Shown: one piece after another, positions 49,466-60,331 of the stretch
Layout of the letters: every line of letters starts with the position of its first letter
How positions within the stretch are numbered: the stretch's first letter is position 1
DNA from: Turbatrix aceti
Taxonomy: Eukaryota > Nematoda > Chromadorea > Rhabditida > Panagrolaimidae
Length of the DNA: 64,000 nt
Reading direction: 5' to 3'
NCBI GenBank assembly: GCA_963969345.1
Contig: OZ017769.1
Location: forward strand, 3,782,816 to 3,846,815
Translations under genes and position numbers: made by a program
Notes under the pieces: model-generated
The model's database searches: none
Told to the model about the DNA's origin: nothing
The model's input: the letters and a program-made list of their open reading frames with translations, nothing else

Positions 49466-51303
49466 GTTGAAAGAAACTTATGCATGACGTATCGGCAAAC
49501 CCCGAATTTAAGCCAATATATTGCTCAATTTTGCTGCAAAAAAGAAGGGGAGTGACTTGAAAACGATGTACAACGTGGATTTGTTGCGTGGCATCCATTA
49601 TTCTGAGCAAAACTTCATAAAATGATAACATGATTTCTGCAAAATTTATGACGGTCATTAATTTTTGCAAAAATATCTTAGGCCACAATGGGTCGCGAAA
49701 GTCACAGTGCGAGCAAAGGTCTCGGAGCGAAAATTTTTCTAAAGTGATATGTTTTTATTGGCATACATTGTCTCGGATAACAGATTGTTATTCATGATTT
49801 GTTGTATGTTTATTCAAAAAATGAATAGCGCCATTCAAAAGCCCGTGCAACTTACAGACCCATATGTTTTGGAATGAGAAAAAATCTGAAGTTGAAATTT
49901 TTCAGTTGATTGTCGGCCTGACTCTCCGCCAGAAAAATAATACTCGGGCCCGAAAGTATTATTTTACTCAAAATACCACTTTTTTATCCGTAGAGACTTA
50001 ATTTTGTTAAAAAAACCAAAATACGGTTCATTTTTCTTATTTTTTACATTATTGATTAAATACCGGGCCAAAACGGGCTTTTCCGGGCCTACTGAACAAA
50101 GCCCGTTTTGACCCTGTATTTAATCAAACAAGCCCGCTTTATGCGCGCTTTATCATAATTGTCAAAATTTTGTCATCAAAAATGGCGAAAGCGCGATGGA
50201 GGGAGGAGGGGAGAGCGCGCCGCGGCGCAGGGTCAAGTGGGTGAGTGTGAGCGAGCGAGCGATAGCGCGCGGACGATTGCGTAAGACAAAAAAATGATTC
50301 TGTTAAATTAAGTTTAAAAATGTTGAAAAAAATATTTTTGAATTCCTTGGAAATAGGCAATCATAATGATGGGTCATTTGACGGTCAAAAATCAAAAATG
50401 AACAAATTTGAATTTTTGGTTTACAAAAAAATAATTTGTGCCAGTAACTGGGGTAGGGGCAAATGTGATATCAATAGCATTGCCATTTTTTGCTGAGTAT
50501 GAAAAACATTTTTTCAACTTTTTAAAAATTAATTTGCATAATTCAATTTTTTGATCTCTCAGAAAATGAAATCCATGGTGTGGGGGCGGACCAGACAGTG
50601 GGTGCAGAGACGGACGGCGCCGCACATGCCATCAGTCGAGAGAACCGCAACGGCGGTGACAGTGGGCGATTGGGTGATGGCGAAAGATGGCAAAACAAGA
50701 GATTGTTGTTATTAATTTTGATTTGATTCGTGTATCATAATTTTATGATTTTTGTTAAGTTGCTATTTTTCCTGGGCCCCAGTGTTAGTGTTTGTACGTA
50801 CATATTCTTTGAATATTTTTTTGTGTATGGTTTTATGCATTGAAACGGGTCAATAAGCGATTGCAGCGGGCGAGGATTTATTAGGCGATGGCGAAAGATG
50901 CGCGATATTGAAGAGCAACATTATTACTTATATTTTATAAAAGCGTAAAACAAATTACATGGGGCACCGAAGGGGCCCCTATTATATTTATGTATTCCAA
51001 TATTTTTAAAGCGGGTCAAAAAACGATTATATGTATTTGATCTGATTTTGATAATATGCAAATTATCGGTTATTCTAAATGATAATAACAAAAAATATTT
51101 CTTTTCTGTCGGTAAAATTATGATCGGCAAAAGATAAACGAAAAACATGCAAAAATAAAATAAATAAAAAAACGATAGACGATCCTTTTCGATTTTACGA
51201 TCCTTCTGATCCTTCATTGATGCCTTTACCTTGCCTTGCCTTGCCTTCCCCTTCCTTCCCTTCCCCTTCCTGGGGCCCCCGGAGGGGGCCCCCCCCTTTA
51301 GCC
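49466..51303. other. Repeat-rich intergenic region
   Basis: No convincing exon. It contains a near-perfect palindrome at 49934-49965 (AATAATACT around CGGGCCCG) and a 76-base foldback at 50052-50127, whose arms start TTGATTAAATAC and contain CAAAACGGGCTTT. Direct repeats of GATGGCGAAAGATG occur near 50675 and 50887. GGGGCCCC-type inverted motifs lie near 50955 and 51270, and a CCTTCC/CCTTG polypyrimidine tract is at 51230-51270. Confidence 0.55.
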
Positions 51304-51503
51304 TTGTACATAATAAAAGCACAATTATGCGGGATCAAAATTTATCACGCAAACATGGAAAAAAAATCTCGAAAAGTCAACATTGGATCGTATTTTTTTT
51401 TGGCGCTATTACAGGCATAGCATTTTGTGGACGTTGATCAGTCGTCAGAAGCAAGAAGGTGGAAACATCGACGTGAAAATTAGAGATGACGATCGGAGAA
51501 GCG

Positions 51504-51743
51504 TTAGAGTTCGGCCTGCTTCGCGGTCCGGGTGCGAGGCTTGTCCAGCGACGTTCTCGGTCGACGATCCGCTTTGGGGGCCCAAGTGACGTGGATAGGG
51601 CAGACTTTTTCTTCCGAAGGAGAAGTGGGTGCCGGATGCTCGGGTTTCACGGGGGCGGGGAGGCCCATCGCGGCGTTGCAATGGATGCAGTTCGTCGGCT
51701 CCAGGCGCAGCCGCTTGGCAGGTGGCGCGGCAGGGGTGGACAT
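51504..51743 (-). CDS. Unrecognised small protein, copy 1 (shortened), 79 aa
   Basis: Begins MSTPAAPPAKRLRLEP and is identical in its last ~73 residues, as far as I can see, to the 124-aa copy at 52781-53155. It lacks 45 internal residues by a clean 135-base in-frame deletion. It has a basic cluster (KRLRLEP) that could act as a nuclear signal, a CIHC pair and a later single Cys (KVCPIH), and a TWAPK motif followed by an Arg-rich tail. The ATG lies 22 bases after a TTTTTTTTCAG acceptor, so there is probably a 5' UTR intron or trans-splicing. I do not recognise the family. Pro/Arg-rich composition suggests a disordered nucleic-acid- or protein-binding peptide; that is inference. Confidence 0.5.
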   Translation of the reverse strand: MSTPAAPPAKRLRLEPTNCIHCNAAMGLPAPVKPEHPAPTSPSEEKVCPIHVTWAPKADRRPRTSLDKPRTRTAKQAEL

Positions 51744-52780
51744 GTTGTGAAGTGAAGTTGATTATCTGAAAAAAAAAATTAAAAAATGAATAGAAGCAAA
51801 AAGCGCAAAGTTGTGCAGGGCCGCAAACACAAATTACGAACGATTATTAGACAGGTAATCGGGCGCGATTGTTCCTTCCATAAAAGTCGATTGACAACAT
51901 GTTCAGCTGGACAAGTAAAATGCACAGTTAGCCAAGTTCAAAGAGGTATCCGATAAACTTGTTGTTCCAAAATTGAGCGATAAGCGCACGGAAAGAAAAA
52001 AGCGATTGAGCGGTGCGGTCTAAATCGCTTTCATCTCCGCCAGACGGTACCGCGGCTTTAGGAAGTGGAAGTGCCCTCTAGGGCTCGCACCGCAACTGCG
52101 GGCCGCAAAAGAAAAAACGAAAGAACAATGCCGATCACACTCTTTAGTGACAGTGTCATAAATGGCCTAAAAATGCAACTGGCCGCCAAAAAGTAGAGTT
52201 AGGTAAAATTTATGAATGCTAAAGCTGAAAGTCTATTGCAAGTCTATGATTAGGAAAAAAAAAAGATTCACGAGGGTGGTCAAGACATTATTAAACCGGA
52301 GAATGACCGGTGAGAAGACGCTAAGCAATGTTAATATTTAAAGGTCGTCGGAAGGGGCACATGGTAGTGGCAGTGGCATGCGGTGCATTTTTCCGCCAAA
52401 ATTATCCAAGAAGGGGGCTTTCCCAGCGCACGCACCACTGCGAGTATGTCCATGAGTGAGCCCTGGACGGCAACTCTTCGCGCCGCCCCCTCGTTTATCC
52501 CCGATAAGTTTAAGTTATCCATTTAGTATACTACTTCGACCAACCGTCTGCGCGGTGATTTTTCCGTTTCGCTCCCCAACCATGGAATAATTTTTTATCC
52601 ATTGGCTTAGCTTGCTTTGCATGGCATCGCTTTGCAAGTTGAGTTGTGCCTGAGCTTTCTGGAAGAGTGATCATTCACATGTTCAATTGATTGTTGTTCG
52701 TGTCTGCAACTCCGCGTTTATTTTTGCTGTTCATTTTTCAATTGACATTTTTCTTCAGATAATCAACTTCACTTCACAAC

Positions 52781-53155
52781 ATGTCCACCCCTGCCGCTAA
52801 CACACCTAACCGCCCCCCTCGCTACTCGACCACTATTACGTGGGCTCCCAAGCGGGTGTCGCTTAGCCGAGAAATCAAGGAAGAACGGCGCTGCTCCATG
52901 CCAACGGCGTTGTCGTTGTCACCGACTACGGCGCCACCTGCCAAGCGGCTGCGCCTGGAGCCGACGAACTGCATCCATTGCAACGCCGCGATGGGCCTCC
53001 CCGCCCCCGTGAAACCCGAGCATCCGGCACCCACTTCTCCTTCGGAAGAAAAAGTCTGCCCTATCCACGTCACTTGGGCCCCCAAGGCGGATCGTCGACC
53101 GAGAACGTCGCTGGACAAGCCTCGCACCCGGACCGCGAAGCAGGCCGAACTCTAA
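52781..53155 (+). CDS. Unrecognised small protein, copy 2 (full), 124 aa
   Basis: The longest copy of the local family. Two related motifs lie about 70 residues apart: ITWAPKRVSLSR (residues about 24-35) and VTWAPKADRRPR (about 96-107). Between them are SMPTALSLSP, a basic KRLRLEP patch, and the CIHC plus later Cys set. It is rich in Pro, Thr and Arg with no signal peptide or membrane segment. The ATG is 22 bases after a TTTTTCTTCAG acceptor, matching the arrangement in copies 1 and 3. It is arranged head-to-head with copy 1. Function unknown. The repeated TWAPK motif suggests the 135 bases lost from copy 1 carried one of two duplicated binding modules. Confidence 0.55.
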   Translation: MSTPAANTPNRPPRYSTTITWAPKRVSLSREIKEERRCSMPTALSLSPTTAPPAKRLRLEPTNCIHCNAAMGLPAPVKPEHPAPTSPSEEKVCPIHVTWAPKADRRPRTSLDKPRTRTAKQAEL

Positions 53156-53350
53156 CGCTTCTCCGATCGTCATCTCTCATTTTCACGTCGATGTTTCCAC
53201 CTTCTTGCTTCTGGCGACTGATCAACGTCCACAAAATGCTATGCCTTTAATAGCGCCAAAAAAATACGATCCAATGTTGACTTTTCGAGATTTTTTTTCC
53301 ATGTTTGCGTGATTAATTTTGATCCCGCATAATTGTGCTTTTATTATGTA

Positions 53351-54240
53351 TTATAAAAATGTTTCTTCAGTTGTTGATTGATTTTTTGGGCATTTGCACT
53401 TTTTTTGGGGCGGAAAAGGTTGTGATCATAGTTGCCGATTAATTTTCATTCAGTTGGCACAACATTGTTTTTTTGTGCAGCGACAGCGGTCGTTGACGAC
53501 ACCGTGCCGCACATCCACTGGATACATTTTTTACCAGGGGTACATTTTTTTGAGGAATTTATTATGCATACTTGTGATCAAAGTTGGGATAAATTTATAT
53601 TCCGGTAACACAACTTTGTTTTGCACAGTTGCCGCGCTCTGCCGAGACAAACTCTTTTTGAAAATGTTGGCGAGCGTGGTGAAAAAAAAATATGATGACA
53701 ATTTTTTGCCGTTTAGCTTTAAAATGTCAAATTTATCAGCTGTCATAACTTTTATTTTTTTCTGTGATATTCTGGTAATTTTATGTGCTTACGGTACTAA
53801 AAACATTTGTACTTTGCTCTATTATTTAATCCAAATTGTTTCCGCAGCCAATTGCTTTTTGTTTTAAAAATGAATGCCGCGATCATTCAGGATGCTCGCC
53901 TTCGCGTCGTGCGAACATACCTTTTGGGCCGCAACCCGGGCTTTACCGTCCACTCATCACAAAATTTTTGGCACATTCTGACAGGTCTGACGTCAAGAAA
54001 GACTTGTACGCGACAACATTTGAGACGCGTCCAAGTGCGAACATACCTTACAGGTGCCATCGCAGTACCTTGCATCTTGGATGGTTTGAAAACAGATTTT
54101 GTTATACAGACAAGTTTGAAAAATATTCGACGACCCCTCGTTGAGCACTCTTTTCGTGACAATGCCGTAAATAACACAAAACATGTAAGCCTGTCAAAAA
54201 GTAAAACACGGTAAAATTTATAAACGCTACACTTTCATCA
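53351..54240. other. Spacer with a diverged tandem repeat
   Basis: Two related stretches of about 70 bases start TTGTGATCA-AGTTG and end near GTGCAGCGACAGCGGTC (53418-53492) and CACAGTTGCCGCGCTC (53570-53640). GTGCGAACATACCTT occurs twice (53908 and 54037). A 135-codon open frame at 53807-54214 has no recognisable product and is not called. Confidence 0.45.
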
Positions 54241-54322
54241 ATTCGTATTTATTACAAACATTGAACAGTTGAAACAGCACATCATGTCCGAATAAAGCTT
54301 TGCAATTTATACATGGCGTCGG

Positions 54323-54415
54323 CTAAAGGCTCAGCCGCTGTGGCTTGGCACTTGGCGCTGAAGTCGATGACGACGCCGTTGGCATGGAGCAGCGCCGGGA
54401 GGCTTGAACATGTTT
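54323..54415 (-). pseudogene. Small-protein family copy 3, truncated and interrupted
   Basis: The minus strand reads RRCSMPTASSSTSAPSAKPQ then a TAG, aligning with RRCSMPTALSLSPTTAPPAK of copy 2. The N-terminal coding and the entire C-terminal half are missing, and the remaining ATG (ACATGTTCAAG) is out of frame with the conserved part. The acceptor and AGATAATCAACTT leader upstream are conserved with copies 1 and 2. Its 5' flank is split by the TTAA element at 54513-56565 and resumes at 56566. Confidence 0.6.
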
Positions 54416-54512
54416 TGGTAGGTAAAGTTGATTATCTGGAAAAACAAACGAAAGTAAAGAACGCAAAGATGTGGAATGTCGCGAACACGAATTACAAACA
54501 ACTATTTGACAG

Positions 54513-56565
54513 TTAAGACGCACTCTGCGAGCCGATTTAGGAACAAGGTGAAAGGCGCGACCCCGTGATTTTACAACCCCCAAATGTTTTGTGCCAAAGT
54601 TGCAGGTGGCAGGGGGGGAGAAACAGAAATGAATATAAAAAAAATTCCAGAAGCCGGATTCTGGAGTTACGGCTTCTGGAAGTTTTCGACGTCAAATTTT
54701 AAACTTGCTTCAAAAATTCTGAGTTTTGGTATACAGGGGTATCTTGGCACGAGAAATCGACTGGTGTGCTCAGATTGTTTTTTAAACATCTGAGTTTTAT
54801 AGAATTCTTGATTTTTGCGATTTTCCGTCATTTTGCCTTACGTTTTTGGCTACAGCATTTCTATTTCTCATTGGGGAGCGGTGAGGCTAAGATATTCTTG
54901 TAGAGCGTTTTTTTCTGAATCTGAGATAAAAAAGTCAGAAAAAAATGGTGACAATTTGGTGACTTCTATTTTTTTGCCCGTTACGCATTTGCGTAAAAAA
55001 TTGGGCGCATGGTACAGCCAGTGGTTTTCATAGGACGCGCAGGCTGTCTGGACTATCATGCTCTCTCTGGTCCCTCACTGGTTTCTTTTTGTTCAGCGCG
55101 CGGTGCTCTCCTCTTCTCGCTGCCCAAGCGCGCTCGTCGAATTAATTGCAAAAAAAGCAATTTGGGGCCAAAATTTTAATTTTTTACTTTTTGGGGTTAG
55201 ATTAGTAATTAGGATAATATTTGAAGTATTTTGATGTGTTTTTCAGTTTGTACGACAATTTTTGATCGAAATCGAGTAGGGTTCGGAAGAAAAAATCCAC
55301 GGAACTCCGAAATGTCGATAGAAAGCTGAAAATTTCAGGGAAGACTAAAAACAAAATTTCCTTTCGAATGGCATACTCGGTTTGTTGATATCGATTCGAT
55401 AAATGTTCGAACAAACAGTTTTTTTCGAAGATTTGAAAACTTCGGAACTTTTTAGAACCTTGATCAAAAAGTGAATATCACCAATCGAAAGAGCGGAGTC
55501 TTTTTTATCTAGACACAAGTTTTCAGCTACTTGCCATATCGCGTGGGCATACGGTACCAATTCTCCCAAACCCTATTTGTTTAAGCGCCTGAGGCTATAA
55601 GGTGAAGCACTGCTTAACAAAGGGTGAAACTCCTGAATTTCTATCTATTTGTTTAGCTTTACAATATTAATTCGCGCAACATACACTCATTTTGGTATCA
55701 ATTTTCCGAAAATTGAGATCGAAAAAGTAGGGTTTGGGAAAAAAATCGCCATTGAGCGAGTTTTGAAGCGTTGTGGCAAGAAGCCTGCCCTCAGATGTAA
55801 AAAATTGTGCAGAATTCAAAAATTTTATTTATTTGTTCCTAAATGTTCGAAAAAGTTTCGAAAATTGCTATTTTTTCAAAAACTTGAACTTTTAGGAACT
55901 TTTTTGTCCAAATTGAATTAAATGGATATCACCGTTGAACTTAGAATTTATTTCTACTCCGGTACTGAAATTTTCAGCAATGTAGCTTTCAAACTGAACG
56001 AATGGCGATTTTTTCCACAGACCCCCCTTTTTCGTTGCCAGCAGGTTGCACAAGCGCGCCGAAAGTTGCCGCACGACAACAGTGTGCGTTTTTTGCGCAA
56101 ATGCGTAACGGGCAAAAAAATAGAAGTCACCAAATTGTCACCATTTTTTTCTGACTTTTTTATCTCAGATTCAGAAAAGAACGCTCTACAAGAATATCTT
56201 AGCCTCACCGCTCCCCAATGAGAAATAGAAATGCTGTAGCCAAAAACGTAAGGCAAAATGACGGAAAATCGCAAAAATCAAGAATTCTATAAAACTCAGA
56301 TGTTTAAAAAACAGTCTGAGCACACCAGTCGATTTCTCGTGCCAAGATACCCCTGCATACCAAAACTCAGATTTTTTGAAGCAAGTTTAAAATTTGACGT
56401 CGAAAACTTCCAGAAGCCGTAACTCCAGAATCCGGCTTCTGGAATTTTTTTTATATTCATTTCTGTTTCTCCCCCCCTGCCACCTGCAACTTTGGCACAA
56501 AACATTTGGGGGTTGTAAAATCACGGGGTCGTCGATACTAAATCGGCTCACAGAGTGCGTCTTAA
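54513..56565. mobile_element. TTAA-flanked DNA transposon with TIRs of about 480 bp
   Basis: TTAA lies at both ends (54513-54516 and 56562-56565). The left TIR (54517 to about 55000) and right TIR (about 56091-56561) are inverted copies, starting GACGCACTCTG on each outer edge and nearly identical throughout. The roughly 1.1-kb interior has no transposase-like frame, so the element is non-autonomous. TTAA target duplication is known from piggyBac, Kolobok and Sola3 elements; the GAC... end does not have the CCC start usual in piggyBac. The intact target is visible in the sister repeat at 51838-51858 (GACAGGTAATCGGGCGCGATT), proving insertion into copy 3 of the small-gene repeat. Confidence 0.88.
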
Positions 56566-56870
56566 TCGCGCGCGATTGCCCCTTCCAGAAAAATCAAGCA
56601 CGATTCAAGAATTCTCACAGCTAGCCAGGTCAAACAGGTATCCGATAAACTCGTAATGCCAAAATAGAGCGATAAGCGCAAATGAACAGAACAGCAATCG
56701 GACGGTGCCGCTTCAGGGAGTGGCAAGGGCTTGTCTGACCTGCCGAAAAACAAGAAACAGCGTTTCATGACCTTTGTAAGGAATGCATTGCGCGAAGCAA
56801 AAAATGAAAAAGAACTGTGCCGAGCACTCCCTTCAACGACAGTGTTGTTTTATGGCACAAAAAACTGTAC
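56566..56870. repeat. Displaced 5' flank of small-gene copy 3
   Basis: It resumes homology with the 5' flank of copy 1 (about 51850-52170), for example GGTATCCGATAAACT, GAGCGATAAGCGCA and a later GACAGTGT block. It is separated from the rest of copy 3 only by the TTAA element. Confidence 0.75.
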
Positions 56871-56876
56871 TGACAG

Positions 56877-57192
56877 CCAGGGTTACGAAGATGGGATTCT
56901 TCGGGAGATACCCCGGGGAATATTCCCAGGAATCTCCGGGGATTCCCCCAACTTCTGCAAATTCCCCGCAAAATTCCCCGGAAAACTCCCGAAAAATTTA
57001 AGAAAAGTAAAAGAATGTGGTCATTTTTTTTGAAGTTTGCCCCTGAGGCTTCAAATCTTGCTTTGATACGAAAGTTAGGTTGCAATTTTAATGCACGTCA
57101 ATAAATAGACCGGAGATTCCCCGGGGAATCTCCGGGAATTCCCCGGGAATATTCCCCCATTTTTCATTCCCCGGGGAATTTCGCAACCCTGG
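56877..57192. mobile_element. Foldback element with CCAGGGTTRCGAA ends, 316 bp
   Basis: Ends are CCAGGGTTACGAA (56877-56889) and TTCGCAACCCTGG (57180-57192), inverted with one mismatch. Inside are many CCCCGGGGAAT and GGAATCTCCGGGG palindromic phrases near both ends and an AT-rich centre. A cut-off relative sits at 46138. No target duplication is obvious. Confidence 0.7.
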
Positions 57193-57296
57193 TTCTGTAG
57201 GCCTTTTGTACACCACAAACAGGGTTGCTTCAGGTTTTTTTCTTTGTTACGTGATTTTTGAACACGTATAAATCGTGTTTTTCAAACAAAAAAAAT

Positions 57297-57795
57297 CATA
57301 AAACATATGGCAACTCTCGACGCGAAAAATATTTACCGTAAACGTTTTTAGTGTGGAAATTTTTTCAGCAAGTTTTTTCGTGGTGAGAATATGCGCAGTA
57401 AGTTTGCAGGAAATCGTAAAACGGAAAACTCTCGACACGAAAAAAAACACATCATAATATTTTTTTTCGTGGCGAAAGTATATTTACAGTAAGAGAAAAA
57501 TAGTACAATCGACACTACGCGTCAATAGGTCTCGACACGAAAATGTTTTGCGTTTTTATAAAGTGTTGTGTATTCGTCGGCATTTTTCGCATGTTTATGC
57601 ATTCTCCGTATTTTTTAGTATTTTTCTAGGAAATCGTAAAACATGGAAAACTCTCGAAACGAAAAAAATCGTTATCTTTTTTTTTTCGTGGCGAAAGTAT
57701 ATTTACAGTAAGAGAAAAATCGTAAAATCGATAGAAAATCACGACGCGAAAAAAATCTGGCGTCCATTTTTTTTCGTGGCGAGAACACCTACAGT
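57297..57795. repeat. Array of CTCGACACGAAA / TTTTTCGTGGCGA repeats
   Basis: Several diverged units each pair a CTCGACACGAAA-type phrase with a downstream TTTTTCGTGGCGA phrase that can fold back on it. They are joined by GTATATTTACAGTAAGAGAAA and ATCGTAAAA links. Unit starts fall near 57312, 57429, 57532, 57653 and 57740. Confidence 0.75.
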
Positions 57796-58196
57796 AATTG
57801 TATGTGTATAAAATTTATTAGTCATTTTCAAGAAATCAATAAATATGTAAAACAACTGTTTATAATTTCTTTGACTCAGGTAATAATGCGATGCTAATTT
57901 GTAATCATTGGCCTTGAAAAGTTGAAATTCGATTGACAGGAGTTGTGAAAGGCTTCGTGCAGGTGGCTTGGACGGGAGCGGGGAAGGATCGTAGCACCCA
58001 TGGTGGGGGAGGCTGTCTGGGTCAACAAAGGTACGGTACACACATTAACAACGTGGATAAAAACTATCAAAACAGTGTAAAAGCTGCGAAGTAGGCGCAT
58101 AAGTATGCAGAATCTTTGGAAGAGACTCGATTCGATAAGTATGGATGGATCGAGCATCGTAACTGATTTTAGGTCTCGAGACCGTAATCCGAAGAA

Positions 58197-59972
58197 CTAT
58201 GCGTCGTTGTAGGTCGGATTATCGACGGCATACGCGCCATTGACGTCGCGTGTTCGTGGTGGGACGTTGTTCGGTGTCGAGAGACGGTCATTGGATCCGG
58301 AGGTCGGTATGCCCGCGTTTTTGGGTATCACGATGACTTCTATGCTCGGGTTGTTCAGCTGGACCTTCTTGGCCACCTGCATTTCGAGGTTGTGCGACTG
58401 CCTGAGGCTCAGGAATTCACGGCATCTGAGGACCACGTAGAGCACTGAAATTTTTTTGTTTAATTCCAAAAAACCAAATTAAAAAAAAATTTTTCAATTT
58501 GAACGAATTAAAAAAAATTATAATTTATTTAAAAAAATTCAAAAAAAATTTATTTTAAACATTTTAGAAAAATGAAAATTTTAGAAAAAAAAATATAACA
58601 ACAAAAACAAAACTTTTAGAAAACGTGTTTCAGAAACATAAAAAAAGTTGAAAAAAATGTTTTTTTTAATTTTTTATATAAAAAAAATTTCGAAAAATTT
58701 TGGAACACATTTTTTCTATTTAGTGAAAATGTTTTTTTAATTTTTGGAAAATGTTACCAATTTTTTTTACATTTTAGAAATTTGTTTTCAATTTTAGAAC
58801 ACATTTTTTTTACAAATTTGTTTTTAGAAAAACCGTCAGAAAAAACCTACTAAAAGTCTGAACACCAACAACGACGAACAAGGCAAGGAACATGCTGCCG
58901 TAGGGCGGAGGCTGGTGGTACATGGTCTCGTTCATCTTGATGCTGAAAAAAGACTCTCTAAATTAACGATCAACGACAGCAAAAAAAGGCAACTAACAGA
59001 AGACCGATGAGCGCGATGGCCTCGGCGGTGAGTACGACGGAGTAGATCATGACGAAGGGGATGAGGAAGTGCGGCGTCGTGTTCCGGACGCCGTAGATGA
59101 CGTAGTAGTGGATGAGGACGCCGAGCGCCAGGTAGACGAAGAGGCCGAGGAGGGCCGTCACGTCCACTCCCCGGTCGTGGTTGTACCAGTTGAATTCGAA
59201 GAAACTAGACACAAAGAAAATCACGACCATCGAGATGCCGAACGCTGCCAGGGACTGAAAAATGGGGAAAAATAAAATTTAGAGAAAATTTTTGAAATGG
59301 ACATTTTTTGATTCAAACGGGATTTTGAATATTTATTTGGTAAAAAATAGCAAAAATATTCAAAGTTGAAAAAAATTGAAAAAAAATAGCAAAAAATTTT
59401 TTTCATACTTTTTTGTTAAAAAATAAAAAAAAATTAAAATGACAACAAAATTGTTGTTAAAATTCGGCCAAAAATTTTATATTTTTTAAAATTGCGTTTT
59501 GTTGAATTCAAAAATTTTCAATGCGGTAAATTTTTTTCTCACCATTTCAAAATTTCCTATAATATTTTTTCTATGCGAAATAAAGTTTTTGAAAAACATT
59601 ATGGTAAAAAATGGTAAAAAAATCTAGCTCGCTATGGCCGGACCCAATTTGACAACAATTTTTGGTTTAGAAAGAAAAATTTTTTGAAAACATCAAAAAA
59701 ATTTTTTTAATGGAAATTTTTTTTAAATCAACAAAAAAATTTCTCTGAAAAAATCAATTTTTGAAAATGCTCACCGCAGCAGCCTTCTCAACATGCCAGC
59801 AGCCCAGAATCATGTGCTGTCGGTCATTCTCATCAAACGGAGCGACGAGAATCGTGGTCGGTGGAGGACGTTCTTCGCCGGCAGCCGTATCGCCCGGTCT
59901 ACCGAATCTGGAGTACGTGACGGAGGACGCGTCTCCCAGACGGGAGAGGTAGCCGCGCAGCCTCTCAATCAT
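58197..59972 (-). CDS. Four-TM LAPTM-like lysosomal membrane protein, about 264 aa
   Basis: Exons 59972-59775, 59254-58998, 58942-58851 and 58444-58197 (198, 257, 92 and 248 nt) join in frame. The layout is a cytosolic N-terminus, GCWHVEKAAA leading into TM1 (FGISMVVIFFVSSFFEF), TM2 (LGLFVYLALGVLIHYYVIYG), TM3 (FLIPFVMIYSVVLTAEAIAL), TM4 (MFLALFVVVGVQ) and a tail of about 95 residues ending in DNPTYNDA, an NPxY-type sorting or adaptor motif. The HV-x-KA entry and YG...PxFLxPF pattern resemble the LAPTM/tetraspan-type family. The start is uncertain: 59972 follows a TTTCTGCAG acceptor, but the frame is open to an ATG at 60086 (about 302 aa). It lies 360 bases downstream of the FUN14 gene on the same strand. 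Confidence 0.78.
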
Positions 59973-60331
59973 GGATTTGTTCTCGAGGGACGCCAGTCTG
60001 CAGAAATTATCTATCGTCACCCTGAATCCTTCGACCACACTTTTTCCATCAGGTAATCTCGCGCGAGCCCAAAATGGACAACGCATACGCTTCCGCCTTC
60101 GCAGGCCAGTCGACCTCAACGCACACTACTTTCCTTTCAGCGAACATGAACATAAACATGGAAAATAAATTCAGGGGAAACAAAAAACTAAAATACAGTA
60201 AATAAAGAAGGTTAAAATAAAACTACGCTTTTTTCTTTTCTTCAGGCTGACTTTTTTGTGGTTTTGGTGAGGTCAAAATGACGTGAAATCGTTACAAGCT
60301 GTTTTTTTTCTGTTTGTTTGTCGCCGATGGA

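Larger units (their letters stand above)
51304..53350. repeat. Large inverted duplication around a 1-kb spacer
   Basis: The left arm (about 51304-51771) is the reverse complement of the right arm (about 52755-53350), nearly base for base, including the coding region and about 190 bases of 3' flank. The right arm is longer because it keeps a 135-base coding segment missing from the left. The spacer (51772-52754) should hold the divergent promoters of the two gene copies. Confidence 0.85.

Noticed and set aside
54035..54190. Minus-strand exon-like stretch with several Cys and a GTATGT donor
   Set aside because: The next acceptor-donor pair downstream is out of phase and gives a stop, so no gene model closes.
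53807..54214. 135-codon plus-strand open frame
   Set aside because: No motif, overlaps a repeated GTGCGAACATACCTT sequence, and has no support from splice context.
57739..58041. 100-codon minus-strand open frame after the LAPTM-like gene
   Set aside because: Lies in the probable 3' UTR and beyond, with no conserved features.
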